Origin: Chlorobiota bacterium
GTDB taxonomy: Bacteria; Bacteroidota; Ignavibacteria; OLB7
Assembly: GCA_016700335.1 (NCBI GenBank)
Contig: CP065014.1
Span: 2,393,001-2,457,000 of the forward strand
Direction of reading: 5' to 3'
DNA: 64,000 bases
The position numbers and the translations under genes were made by a program. Below the pieces are notes generated by a model. That model ran no database searches. It was not told where the DNA came from and saw only the letters and a list, made by a program, of their open reading frames with translations. Within the stretch, counting starts at the first letter, position 1. Each line of letters opens with the position of its first letter. This document shows, piece after piece, positions 36,804 to 46,221 of this stretch.

Positions 36804-39800
36804 TTATTTTTGAATAATCATGCTTTTAACGCATGAATAAGTTCCACTAGATAATTTGTAGAAATAGACTCCACTTGGGTATTCAGTTGCATCAAATGTA
36901 TATTTATACTTACCTGGTTCTAGATATTTGTTTAATAAAACTCCTATTTTTTGTGAATACGAATTGTATAATGTTATAGTTGTTTGTCCATTTAAACCTA
37001 CACTAAAATTAAAATTAGTTGATGGGTTAAATGGATTTGGACTGTTTTGTGAAAGTGAATAATTTTCATTTGTAATTTCTATTAATCTGTTCTTGATTCC
37101 GCAAATAGAATCGATCTCACCAAATCCTGAAGTTCCTTTTATACTTACACATTGAAGCTTATCAGATAACTCCATGTTAATACTATATTTAAAATTAGTA
37201 ATGTCACTTGCAAAGCAAATAAATTTTGGGTTGAATATATTTCCAAAATCATTTAAGTATTCATTAGTTGGAGCAATTAATTTTAGAGTTAATTTTCCTG
37301 GAATATTTTCTAAAATATCAACATTCCAATCATTAAAAATAGTACCTTTAAAAAAATTATTTATAGTTCCATTAAACTCTAAATCTAAATTTTCTTTAGT
37401 ATATTCTAGCTCAAATTTCACCTCTTTAGATTTAATTATTTTTAGAGATTTATCTAATTTCACCATTAAAGAAAATGAATCTAATTGACTCATTTTTAAA
37501 CCAGTTTGTGTTCTAAGTTCTCCTGAAAGTGTAAATGCTGAGCCAGATATTTCTAACTCATTTTCTGGAAAATTCTTTAAAGAATCACTCAAATATTTTA
37601 CAATTATTTTAGCACTGTAGTTACCTACTTGCATTGGATTAAAATTCACTTTTATAAATAAACTATCACCCTTAATTACTTTTTTTGGTAATGAAATTGG
37701 GTCTAAGTTGAATACTGAATTAGTATCTATAATCTCAATATCTTTAATAAAAATATCAACATCACCTGAATTATATACACTTAAATATCCAAAACCACTA
37801 CTGCATAAATCAATAGGCTGTAAATTAAAGCCTAAGGAATAAGCTGATTTTGAATACGAAAAACCTTTTAAAACATTAACTGAATCATCACAATAAGGAT
37901 GATTTGAAGTGACTCTTACATTAGCAGTTCTTAATCCTGGCCTTTTTGGTTTAAAGACTATATTATATTTTTTAGATTCATTTGGCATTAATATTAAAGG
38001 GTTAATAGTTGATGGAAAACTATCCTTTGATTCAAAACTGAATTCTAAGAAATTATCATTATAAATTTCTAAATCCGTTACTTCTAATTGTTTAGATCTA
38101 GATGCTGAAATATAAATACTCCCTTTTCTAATAGTAATACCTTCACCAACGAATTCTAATGTATCAAAATTAAAACCTGTTATAGATACTCCAGACTCAA
38201 TTCCCACACCCTTTAAAGTGCCTATTGCTACTTCATTAGCTTCAGTGGTTAGTACTATTTTACAAGAGTATTGTCTTTCATTCCCTGGTTTGAATAGAAC
38301 TTGTTGATACCTTTTATTATCCTCAGTTGTATCATCACCAACAAAGGCCATCCCTATGTTTACTTGAGGATTATATCCAAGAGAGAAATATCCACTATCT
38401 GCATCTGCTCCAATTAGTTCTAATGATTTTACTATAAATGGTGCACTTCCAAAATTAGCAACTCTAATAGAATCAAATACATAAACACCATTTACATTTT
38501 TAGTACACTTTGAGAATGTATTACTAACCCATTTTTCACCCCAATCATAACTTGTTATTTTAGGACTAGGTTTTCTAACTTTAGCTATCCAAATTGAACT
38601 GTCCCTTTGGCATTTTGCATTTGTAGAAAAATACCCTGTGGTTTCGAAAAAACCAACTGTATCGGCTATAAATTTAACATTTATATAAATGCATTCATCT
38701 TTTTTGAGTATAGTATTATATAACAATTTCTGATCATCTACTGTAATTGAAAATTTCTTTAATAACCATTTAACAATATCTGTTCCTGATTTATCCTTAG
38801 AATTAAACGTTAAAGTTCCACCTAATGTATTGCATATTTTTAATGGTAAAGTTTCTTCCTCTCCAACAATCAAAGTACCAAAATCTAAATCTCCTACATA
38901 AACACATGGGATTCCTAAAATTGCAGTTAATGGTATCTTTGCCTCTGAGCAACCATATTTTACTCTTAATGTATCTATTGCTCTTTTAGTATTATTTGGA
39001 AAATTATTAAATAAAGTGATTGTTATTGTATCCCATTTTTTAAGTTGTACTGGAAGTTTTGGATCAATTTTTTCAATTACATAACCAGCATTTTTAAAAA
39101 TTAAATCTACTGATTGTACATTTAAACTATTTGGTTTTGTGTTTACAATTTTAATCGTTAAACTTTTTGATTGGGAATTAACAGTCACCTCTCCAAAATC
39201 TAGACTCTTTGGATTAATTTGTGGGGCATCACTAACCCAACTATAATTTATTGTTTTAGATCTTCCTGTGCGATCCCTAATCACTACAATTGCACTTGCA
39301 TCAAAAATCGGATTAATTGGAGAAACACTGAATGTTGCATCATTTGCATTAATAACTCCATTATTTGTTTGTGGCTTACTAAAAGAAATTTTAGAATTAT
39401 TCGAATTAATTAATTTAATCAAACGAATACCAGATGGATTTTGATTAACACATTTAACAGTTACATTCATTGAGGTGCAATTGTAACTTGAAGTAATTAC
39501 TAAAGAATCTGGAACTTTGTTTATTGCTCTAACTGGAGCGAGAGGATAAGCATAACTTCTTGAATTAATTTCTTTATACTCTGCAGGATGTTGAGGTGTT
39601 GATTTTCCATCAAATGTTTGTATTTTATCTTTCCCATCATCTAGTAAATTTGAGCCTGGTGTAAAAGCTTCAATTCCATTCCCAACACCATAAACATAAG
39701 CATAAAATTTACCATCATTTTCTGAAAATAACATAGCATTAGTATTTGGCTCAAATTTTACTGAAGTCCAGCAATAAGAAGTGTTTGGAACATTACTCTC

Positions 39801-41216
39801 ACATATTATATTAAATTTCCCTCCATTTAAAAATTTTCTATACTTGATGTTATACCTATTTACAGTATCTGTAACAACAACCAAAAAATGTTGCATTAAA
39901 TCATTACCTGTAAAAAATGGAGCTTTATTAATCCAATTTTCTTTTGGCACCAATTCAACCATAAATGTTGAAACTGTATTGTATTCTGAAATATTGCCAA
40001 CTTGATCTTTTCGAGATGTAAATGAAAATGCGCTTGTATTCATAAATACTTGAGATGGCTTATTTGTTACCATAAAATTAGCTCCATCTGATTTGCCAAA
40101 GACCAAATTATGAAAAGATTTTATAGTGTCAACTTCTGTAACTTCACCATTATTTAATGAATCAAATCCAAATATATTACCTAATATAGTATATCCGTTA
40201 TAGGTTCCATAAGCTCTAACAAAGTCATATTTATGAGAATAATCCATTGCAGGTAAATAAACAAAATTTGTACCATGATAATCTACTGGAGGCATATCTT
40301 CAATTAACAAATTTTTAAGAGTATTTTTTGCAAAACCAGCAAGATTTCTAGGAATTTCACCTCCTGAACTTCTTGTATTCCCCGATAAAACTCCAATCGG
40401 TTTGTTAGAAACAATTTCTAGTCCAGACAAATCTATTTCAAAATCATTACCATTATTTTTTTTAACAGATTGGGAATCTACTCTACTATTAATCAATAAT
40501 GATTGACCAACATTCATATTAATATTTGATGTATTCATATTTGGATTAAAGAAAATACTTTTTCCTAAATTTGAATACCTAAATGGGTTATTAATTTTTA
40601 CTTTAGTATTGTTTTCTAATGCTGTAATAATTACTTGAGAAGGTGCTAATACAGAATTCCGAAAATAGTTAAACTCACCATCACCACCAACATGGTATGT
40701 TAAATCACCTTTTAATGCAGCCGCAAAATAATCTTTTCCCCAAGCATCAGCTGGAATTGGCGTCCAAGCTTCGGATCCAGAAGAAGTGTTCATATAACAA
40801 TAAACAATTATAGGGTATTCAGCTTCAATTTTAAATGAAGAGTTTGAACTAACAACACCAGAAGTTAGTGGGAAAATATTTGAAATGTAAAGACCTCTCT
40901 TTTGAACTATTCTATGTGTGTAAATATTATCAGCATCTAATTTCAGAAAAGTTACTCCTCCTTTAGGGTCAGTTACAGTAGCTTGTTGATATTCTGAAGA
41001 ATAAATAACAAAAGATATCTCATTAAACCTATTATCAATAAATCTATAATCTGGTGCATTAAATACTATTTGAGGAAGGGTTATATAGTATAAATTCCCT
41101 GCAGCTTTATCATTAAAACTTTCAGTTTGAGAATATATATATCGTTCTTTTATAATGAATAGAACAATAAAAATTAAAAAGCATTTATTTATCCGAAACC
41201 TAATTTTTGAGAACAT
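36804..41216 (-). CDS. T9SS-secreted IgGFc-binding-like protein, paralogue 2
   Basis: This 1470-residue protein has a signal or anchor segment (FLIFIVLFIIKERYIYS), an N-terminal domain like the IgGFc-binding protein N-terminus (about 60-450; GSEAWTPIPADAWGKDY), several choice-of-anchor-D/ASPM-like beta domains (about 680-1240, with DFGEVTVNSQS and YVGDLDFGTL) and a T9SS type A sorting domain in the last 85 residues (NSPNPFNPST, ITLYNSYSQKIG, PSGVYFYKL). It shares segment after segment with the 41368-45891 gene, which lies just upstream with a 151-base gap. It should be exported through T9SS and anchored on the surface; the ligand is unknown. Confidence 0.85.
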   Translation of the reverse strand: MFSKIRFRINKCFLIFIVLFIIKERYIYSQTESFNDKAAGNLYYITLPQIVFNAPDYRFIDNRFNEISFVIYSSEYQQATVTDPKGGVTFLKLDADNIYTHRIVQKRGLYISNIFPLTSGVVSSNSSFKIEAEYPIIVYCYMNTSSGSEAWTPIPADAWGKDYFAAALKGDLTYHVGGDGEFNYFRNSVLAPSQVIITALENNTKVKINNPFRYSNLGKSIFFNPNMNTSNINMNVGQSLLINSRVDSQSVKKNNGNDFEIDLSGLEIVSNKPIGVLSGNTRSSGGEIPRNLAGFAKNTLKNLLIEDMPPVDYHGTNFVYLPAMDYSHKYDFVRAYGTYNGYTILGNIFGFDSLNNGEVTEVDTIKSFHNLVFGKSDGANFMVTNKPSQVFMNTSAFSFTSRKDQVGNISEYNTVSTFMVELVPKENWINKAPFFTGNDLMQHFLVVVTDTVNRYNIKYRKFLNGGKFNIICESNVPNTSYCWTSVKFEPNTNAMLFSENDGKFYAYVYGVGNGIEAFTPGSNLLDDGKDKIQTFDGKSTPQHPAEYKEINSRSYAYPLAPVRAINKVPDSLVITSSYNCTSMNVTVKCVNQNPSGIRLIKLINSNNSKISFSKPQTNNGVINANDATFSVSPINPIFDASAIVVIRDRTGRSKTINYSWVSDAPQINPKSLDFGEVTVNSQSKSLTIKIVNTKPNSLNVQSVDLIFKNAGYVIEKIDPKLPVQLKKWDTITITLFNNFPNNTKRAIDTLRVKYGCSEAKIPLTAILGIPCVYVGDLDFGTLIVGEEETLPLKICNTLGGTLTFNSKDKSGTDIVKWLLKKFSITVDDQKLLYNTILKKDECIYINVKFIADTVGFFETTGYFSTNAKCQRDSSIWIAKVRKPSPKITSYDWGEKWVSNTFSKCTKNVNGVYVFDSIRVANFGSAPFIVKSLELIGADADSGYFSLGYNPQVNIGMAFVGDDTTEDNKRYQQVLFKPGNERQYSCKIVLTTEANEVAIGTLKGVGIESGVSITGFNFDTLEFVGEGITIRKGSIYISASRSKQLEVTDLEIYNDNFLEFSFESKDSFPSTINPLILMPNESKKYNIVFKPKRPGLRTANVRVTSNHPYCDDSVNVLKGFSYSKSAYSLGFNLQPIDLCSSGFGYLSVYNSGDVDIFIKDIEIIDTNSVFNLDPISLPKKVIKGDSLFIKVNFNPMQVGNYSAKIIVKYLSDSLKNFPENELEISGSAFTLSGELRTQTGLKMSQLDSFSLMVKLDKSLKIIKSKEVKFELEYTKENLDLEFNGTINNFFKGTIFNDWNVDILENIPGKLTLKLIAPTNEYLNDFGNIFNPKFICFASDITNFKYSINMELSDKLQCVSIKGTSGFGEIDSICGIKNRLIEITNENYSLSQNSPNPFNPSTNFNFSVGLNGQTTITLYNSYSQKIGVLLNKYLEPGKYKYTFDATEYPSGVYFYKLSSGTYSCVKSMIIQK

Positions 41217-41302
41217 TAAGTTAATTTAAAAATATATTATTTACACTTAAAACTAAAATGTGAAATTATGAAAAATTATAAAATAAAAATTATTTTATAC
41301 AA

Positions 41303-41340
41303 AAGAAGGACGATCTTTATGAAAATAGACCGTCCTTCTT
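41303..41340 (-). terminator. Terminator between the two paralogous T9SS genes
   Basis: AAGAAGGACG and CGTCCTTCTT pair over 10 bp, with an inner TCT/AGA extension. On the minus strand a T-rich but interrupted tail (TTTTGTATAAAATA) follows, so some transcription may pass into the next gene. Confidence 0.7.
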
Positions 41341-41367
41341 GCATTTTAACTCTCAACTTAAAGTAAA

Positions 41368-44300
41368 CTATTTTTGTAAAGTCATTGAATTAGTTTTAGT
41401 CCAATGCCCACTAGTTAATCTATAATAATACAAACCAGATGATGAGGCAGAAGCATCCCAAGTTACTCTATACTTACCTGGAGTCATAAGCTGATTAACT
41501 AAAGTTGCAACTTTTTGTCCTCCTTCATTATAAACAACCAAAGAAGTAGGTGCATCTAAGGCAACTTCAAAATCAATATCTGTAGAAGGATTAAATGGGT
41601 TTGGAGAGTTTTGCTTTAAAGCATAGTTTCCAGAAATCAATTCAATCAATCTCAAATTTAATCCACAAATAGAATCAAGTCTAGCAAACCCAGGATCAGT
41701 AGTAACATCTGTACAATTCAATTTATCTTGAATCAACATATACCAAGGTAATTCAGATTCTGATACATCTCCAACATAAGTTGCAAACCTTAAGTTTAAC
41801 ATAGTACCAAAACCTTTTAAGAAATCTCCCTTAATATTTTTTAATCCAACAGTAAATATACCTGGTTCATTATCTATAACAGTTGCATCCCAACCATCTA
41901 AAATAGTCCCTTTTATCATATCAGATTCTACATCTGATTTTGAATTATTTACTAATTGCATCATTCCTTTACTATATCTGAATGAAATAACTACATCTTT
42001 TGATTTTGCCTCATCTAATGGTGAATCTAAAATTACTGGTATAATCAATTCCTGACCAGGTGCACAATGATGATCACGATTAATATGTCCATGTGCAATA
42101 AGAATATGAGATTTTCCAGTTAAGTCAGCAGTTTGATCTGGTAAAACTTTACCAATTTCATCTGTCATTGAATACACTACAGTAGCTTTATAATCTCCAA
42201 CAACTTTAGGTAAAAATCTAACTGGTATAGTAACAGTTTGACCAGGAGTCAATTTAAAAGGAACTGTTGGATAAGTTAGAATGAAAATACCACCATCTCC
42301 AATTAAATCTATATTTGTTACAATAATGTCAGCTGATCCTACATTTGTTAGAGTAGTTGTTCCATTTTGTTCATCACAACTTAACAAATCTCCAAATACA
42401 AATCCAGTTGGTTTAGCGCCTAAAGTATATGAATAACCAATTAATTTATTTGTTGAATCATCACATCTTGCATGATCACCTAAAACCTCAATTATAGCAT
42501 TTTTAACGCCAGGTTTATTTGGTTTGAACAACATTGGTATAATTCTTTCTTCACCAGGAGTCATAATCCATGGAGAAGATTGGCTTGGAAGTGAGAAACC
42601 ACCACTTAAATCAAAATCATAATCAGCTTTGTCTGCTCCAATAATTTGCAAACCAGTTACTGTTAAATCACGAGTTGGTTTTGCTGTAAGTTTAACTGCT
42701 CCTTTTACTGCTGTTAATCCAGCACCTAAGAATTCAGTTGTATCAAAATCATGACCTGTAATGGATACATGCGATTCAATTCCTACTCCTTTTAAAATTC
42801 CCTCTGCTGTTCCACCTTCGGTTGTTGTTAACTTAACAATACATGTATAGTCTCTTTCATCCTTTGGTTTGAAAAATACTTGTTGATATCTTCTAGCATC
42901 AGGATCTTTACCTGACATAACATCTCCTGGAGATATAATTGGATTATTTCCTAAGGTAAAAAATCCATCATCAGCATCTTTTCCAACTAATTCAATTTTT
43001 TCTACTGTGAAATCGGCTGTTCCAGTATTTGAAATTGCTATTGAATCGAATGGATATTGTTGTTCTGTATTTTTAGTACAATTATTTAAAGGTACAACTA
43101 CCCATCGTTTACCCCAATCATATCCTGTTATTTGAGGACCAGGAACAGTAACTTTAGCAATCCAAACAGAAGTATCTCTATTACAATTAGCATTTGTATA
43201 GAATTTTCCAAGTGTAGTAAATAATCCAAGTGAATCTGTAGAAGTAAAAGTTACATTTATCATAACAAATTCATTTGCTTTCAATTTAGAAGCTTTTAGC
43301 TTAGCCATATCAAATGGAGTTACTGTAAAGAATCTTGATAACCAATCTAAAACTTCAGCAGCTTGACCGCTTGGATGTTCAAAGGTTAACAAACCCTTAC
43401 CATTATTCTCAATTTTTAAAGGTAGTTGTTTTGAAGTATTCTGTTTCAAAGTACCGAAATCTAAATCTCCCACATATATACAAGGTACTTCACCAGTTGC
43501 ATGTAAAGGAACATTCATTTGACCACATTCAGTTTTAACTACCAATACATCTTGATAAATTCCTAACTCTTTTGTAGGATTAATTCTAACTTTAATAGTT
43601 ATACTTTGTCCTTCTTTAATTTGGACTGGTAATGGACTTGGATTAAATGAAACAATCTCAAAATCATTTGTTCCTTTTTCAAGTTTAATTTGAGTAATTG
43701 TAATTGTTTTCTTAAGTGTATTTGTAGCAACAACATCTTTAATATCTGATGGTGCTCCAACACTTACTGACCCAAAATCAATTTTATCAGGAGTTATTTC
43801 TAATCTTTCAGCTTCATAAAAATAAGGTATTGTCCAAGATTGCCCTGTTTTGCTTATAACTTCAACTGTTGCTTCTGCATTTTTACTTGGGTCGATTGGA
43901 ACAACCTGAAAAGTAATAGTAGATGCACCTATAATTCCTGTTACTTTTGAAGGTGTTATCCATAATAACTTAGCATTTTTTGGGTCAACAAGTCTAACTG
44001 TTCTAAATCCAGCAGGCTTAGGAGATTTCATCCCAATTAAGTTTGCTTGTACCTCAAAGATGTTGCAATCTTTCTTTATCTTTAATTCTAATGAATCTAT
44101 TTGACCTAATGTAATACGATTCGGTGCTAATGGATAACCATAAGAGTGCGAATTTGTTGTATAATAATCTGATGGATGTAACACTTTATCTTTACCTCCA
44201 CCTTGAGTTTCATTACCATTTTTATCATCATCTTTTTTCTTTGTTGTACCTGGTTGATATTGTTCTGAACCATTTCCAGTACCAGAAACATCACCAAAGA

Positions 44301-45891
44301 ACTTACCTTTACCACTCTTTGATTGCACTATAAATTTCATTGCAGAATTTAATCCTACATTTGTCCAAACGTAAGGACTACCTGGAATTTTTCTATTGAA
44401 ATTTATTTTTGTTACACTTCCTCCTTCATTTACAAGTTCAATATCATCTTTATTTAATGAATCTGTACAAATGTTTAAGTTATTGTCATAAGTTCCTGTA
44501 ACAGGAGTAAAACCTGGTGCAAAAGTTACCCACTGTTCTACTGGAACCATTTCAACCATAAAAGGTGCCCAAGTATTATATGTTCCTGAACCATCTGTTG
44601 AATTTGCTACAACGAAAGAAACTGAAGTTGAAATTTTTGTAGCTTGAGTTGGTTTATCTGCCTTCATATAATATGCAGCTCGAGGATCAAACTCAATTCC
44701 TTCTCCATTAATACCAGTAATAGTTTCAACCAAAGTCCCTTGACCCAATTTTACATTTCTTTTTCTCATTGGCAAACCAATTGGTCCTGGATTAGTTAAC
44801 TCTATATTAGTAACATCGTCTCCAGATGTATCATTTTTACTTGTTCCATAAAAGCGACCATACTCCCTTAATCTTACACCCCCTTTACCTTTAGCGGGAG
44901 GGATGTCAGTTGGTCTTCTTGAATCCCAAGTTGGCATATATACAAATTCTTTCCCATGAGTTTCAATTGGTGCAACAGCTTCCATTAACATATTAAGCAT
45001 TGTTGTTTTTCCACAGCCATACATTGATCCTGATGCAATTCCACCCATTGTTCTTGTATTACCTGAAATCATTCCAACGGGTTTATCAGTAGTAACTCTA
45101 ATCCCACCTGCATCTGGTTGGTTAACTCCTAAATTCCTTTGTAGGGTATCAACATCAGATTCAATCAAGCTAGCAAAATTCTCTTCTAAAGTAAAACTTA
45201 TTTTAGTGTCAGGTGGGAAATATCTATGAATAACTACATTACTTGAATAAGTAGGATCTGTTAAAGATACATGTGTATCTGAATCTAATGCAGCAACTAC
45301 AAACTGACCAACTGCTAATTTTGGAGCGGTTGAATATGTAAATTCTCCTGCGGTATATAAATTGTTAATTGGTTGTCCAGGAACACCTACAGAATAATAA
45401 TCTGTACCCCAACTTTCAGCCGGTAGAGGAGTCCATGCTTCTGTTCCAAATCTAGTATCGAACATAACATAAACAACAATTGGTTGTTCAGATCTTAGAA
45501 CAAACAATTTATTTGCTTGAGGGAGATTTGGGATTGTTATCTGAGGATTTCCACCTTTAACTTTTCCAGCTGTTATAACTTCGTACTTACTAATTTTTTT
45601 AGCTTTTAATATAACCTTCTCAAGTCCACCATTTGGTTTTAACATTTCTAATGTTTGATCAACTCCAGAATAAATCATAAAATAAACATTATCTGGATAA
45701 ATTGTTGGATGTCTAGCATCCTCAGTATTACCGGATGTATCTGGGATTGCAATGGCATAAATAGTACCTGATTGACCTTCCTCAACACCATACCTGGATT
45801 TTTGAGAATAGGATTTTGAAGTTAGTCCTATAAGAAGTAATACCCCTATAAGAAATAAAATTCCTCTGTAAAAAGTCTGTTGTTTTTTCAT
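41368..45891 (-). CDS. T9SS-secreted IgGFc-binding-like protein, paralogue 1
   Basis: The 1507-residue protein begins with a clear signal peptide (GILFLIGVLLLIGLTSKSYS). An IgGFc-binding-like N-terminal domain follows (about 60-510; GTEAWTPLPAESWGTDYY), then repeated choice-of-anchor-D/ASPM-like domains (about 690-1290; DFGSVSVGAPS, YVGDLDFGTL, GHDFDTTEFLG) and a T9SS type A sorting domain (NSPNPFNPST, SLVVYNEGGQKVA, ASSSGLYYYRLTSG). A lysine/glycine-rich insert (about 545-570, KKKDDDKNGNETQGGGKDK) is absent or shorter in the second copy. The two genes look like a tandem duplication that has diverged well beyond half identity. Confidence 0.86.
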   Translation of the reverse strand: MKKQQTFYRGILFLIGVLLLIGLTSKSYSQKSRYGVEEGQSGTIYAIAIPDTSGNTEDARHPTIYPDNVYFMIYSGVDQTLEMLKPNGGLEKVILKAKKISKYEVITAGKVKGGNPQITIPNLPQANKLFVLRSEQPIVVYVMFDTRFGTEAWTPLPAESWGTDYYSVGVPGQPINNLYTAGEFTYSTAPKLAVGQFVVAALDSDTHVSLTDPTYSSNVVIHRYFPPDTKISFTLEENFASLIESDVDTLQRNLGVNQPDAGGIRVTTDKPVGMISGNTRTMGGIASGSMYGCGKTTMLNMLMEAVAPIETHGKEFVYMPTWDSRRPTDIPPAKGKGGVRLREYGRFYGTSKNDTSGDDVTNIELTNPGPIGLPMRKRNVKLGQGTLVETITGINGEGIEFDPRAAYYMKADKPTQATKISTSVSFVVANSTDGSGTYNTWAPFMVEMVPVEQWVTFAPGFTPVTGTYDNNLNICTDSLNKDDIELVNEGGSVTKINFNRKIPGSPYVWTNVGLNSAMKFIVQSKSGKGKFFGDVSGTGNGSEQYQPGTTKKKDDDKNGNETQGGGKDKVLHPSDYYTTNSHSYGYPLAPNRITLGQIDSLELKIKKDCNIFEVQANLIGMKSPKPAGFRTVRLVDPKNAKLLWITPSKVTGIIGASTITFQVVPIDPSKNAEATVEVISKTGQSWTIPYFYEAERLEITPDKIDFGSVSVGAPSDIKDVVATNTLKKTITITQIKLEKGTNDFEIVSFNPSPLPVQIKEGQSITIKVRINPTKELGIYQDVLVVKTECGQMNVPLHATGEVPCIYVGDLDFGTLKQNTSKQLPLKIENNGKGLLTFEHPSGQAAEVLDWLSRFFTVTPFDMAKLKASKLKANEFVMINVTFTSTDSLGLFTTLGKFYTNANCNRDTSVWIAKVTVPGPQITGYDWGKRWVVVPLNNCTKNTEQQYPFDSIAISNTGTADFTVEKIELVGKDADDGFFTLGNNPIISPGDVMSGKDPDARRYQQVFFKPKDERDYTCIVKLTTTEGGTAEGILKGVGIESHVSITGHDFDTTEFLGAGLTAVKGAVKLTAKPTRDLTVTGLQIIGADKADYDFDLSGGFSLPSQSSPWIMTPGEERIIPMLFKPNKPGVKNAIIEVLGDHARCDDSTNKLIGYSYTLGAKPTGFVFGDLLSCDEQNGTTTLTNVGSADIIVTNIDLIGDGGIFILTYPTVPFKLTPGQTVTIPVRFLPKVVGDYKATVVYSMTDEIGKVLPDQTADLTGKSHILIAHGHINRDHHCAPGQELIIPVILDSPLDEAKSKDVVISFRYSKGMMQLVNNSKSDVESDMIKGTILDGWDATVIDNEPGIFTVGLKNIKGDFLKGFGTMLNLRFATYVGDVSESELPWYMLIQDKLNCTDVTTDPGFARLDSICGLNLRLIELISGNYALKQNSPNPFNPSTDIDFEVALDAPTSLVVYNEGGQKVATLVNQLMTPGKYRVTWDASASSSGLYYYRLTSGHWTKTNSMTLQK

Positions 45892-46221
45892 AAATTTTCA
45901 ACAAAAAGAAAAAATATATTTTAAAATTAATTATAATACTTGGCAAAATCTAACAATTCACTAGACATGACACTTAAACTTACGGAAAAGACACATCAAA
46001 AATAAATAAATATTTATTTTTATAAAAAATTTTTCAATTTATTTAATTTTAATATAAAAAAACTTGATTTTTGATCAAATTTAACTGAATACAAAAATAA
46101 AATTTTAGAAAGAGAAAAATAAATTTAAAATTATCTTTTTTATCTTGCTCATAATTGAATTTATTTATTAATTTATTGTTTTTTTTTAATTTATTCCTAA
46201 CTATAGACAAATTAAAAATTA
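45892..46221. other. Gene-free divergent region
   Basis: This 330-base interval separates the divergent T9SS paralogue and the DUF4175-like gene and should hold both promoters. It is almost entirely A/T with long T- and A-runs. I see no ORF, convincing hairpin or consensus promoter pair. Confidence 0.5.
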
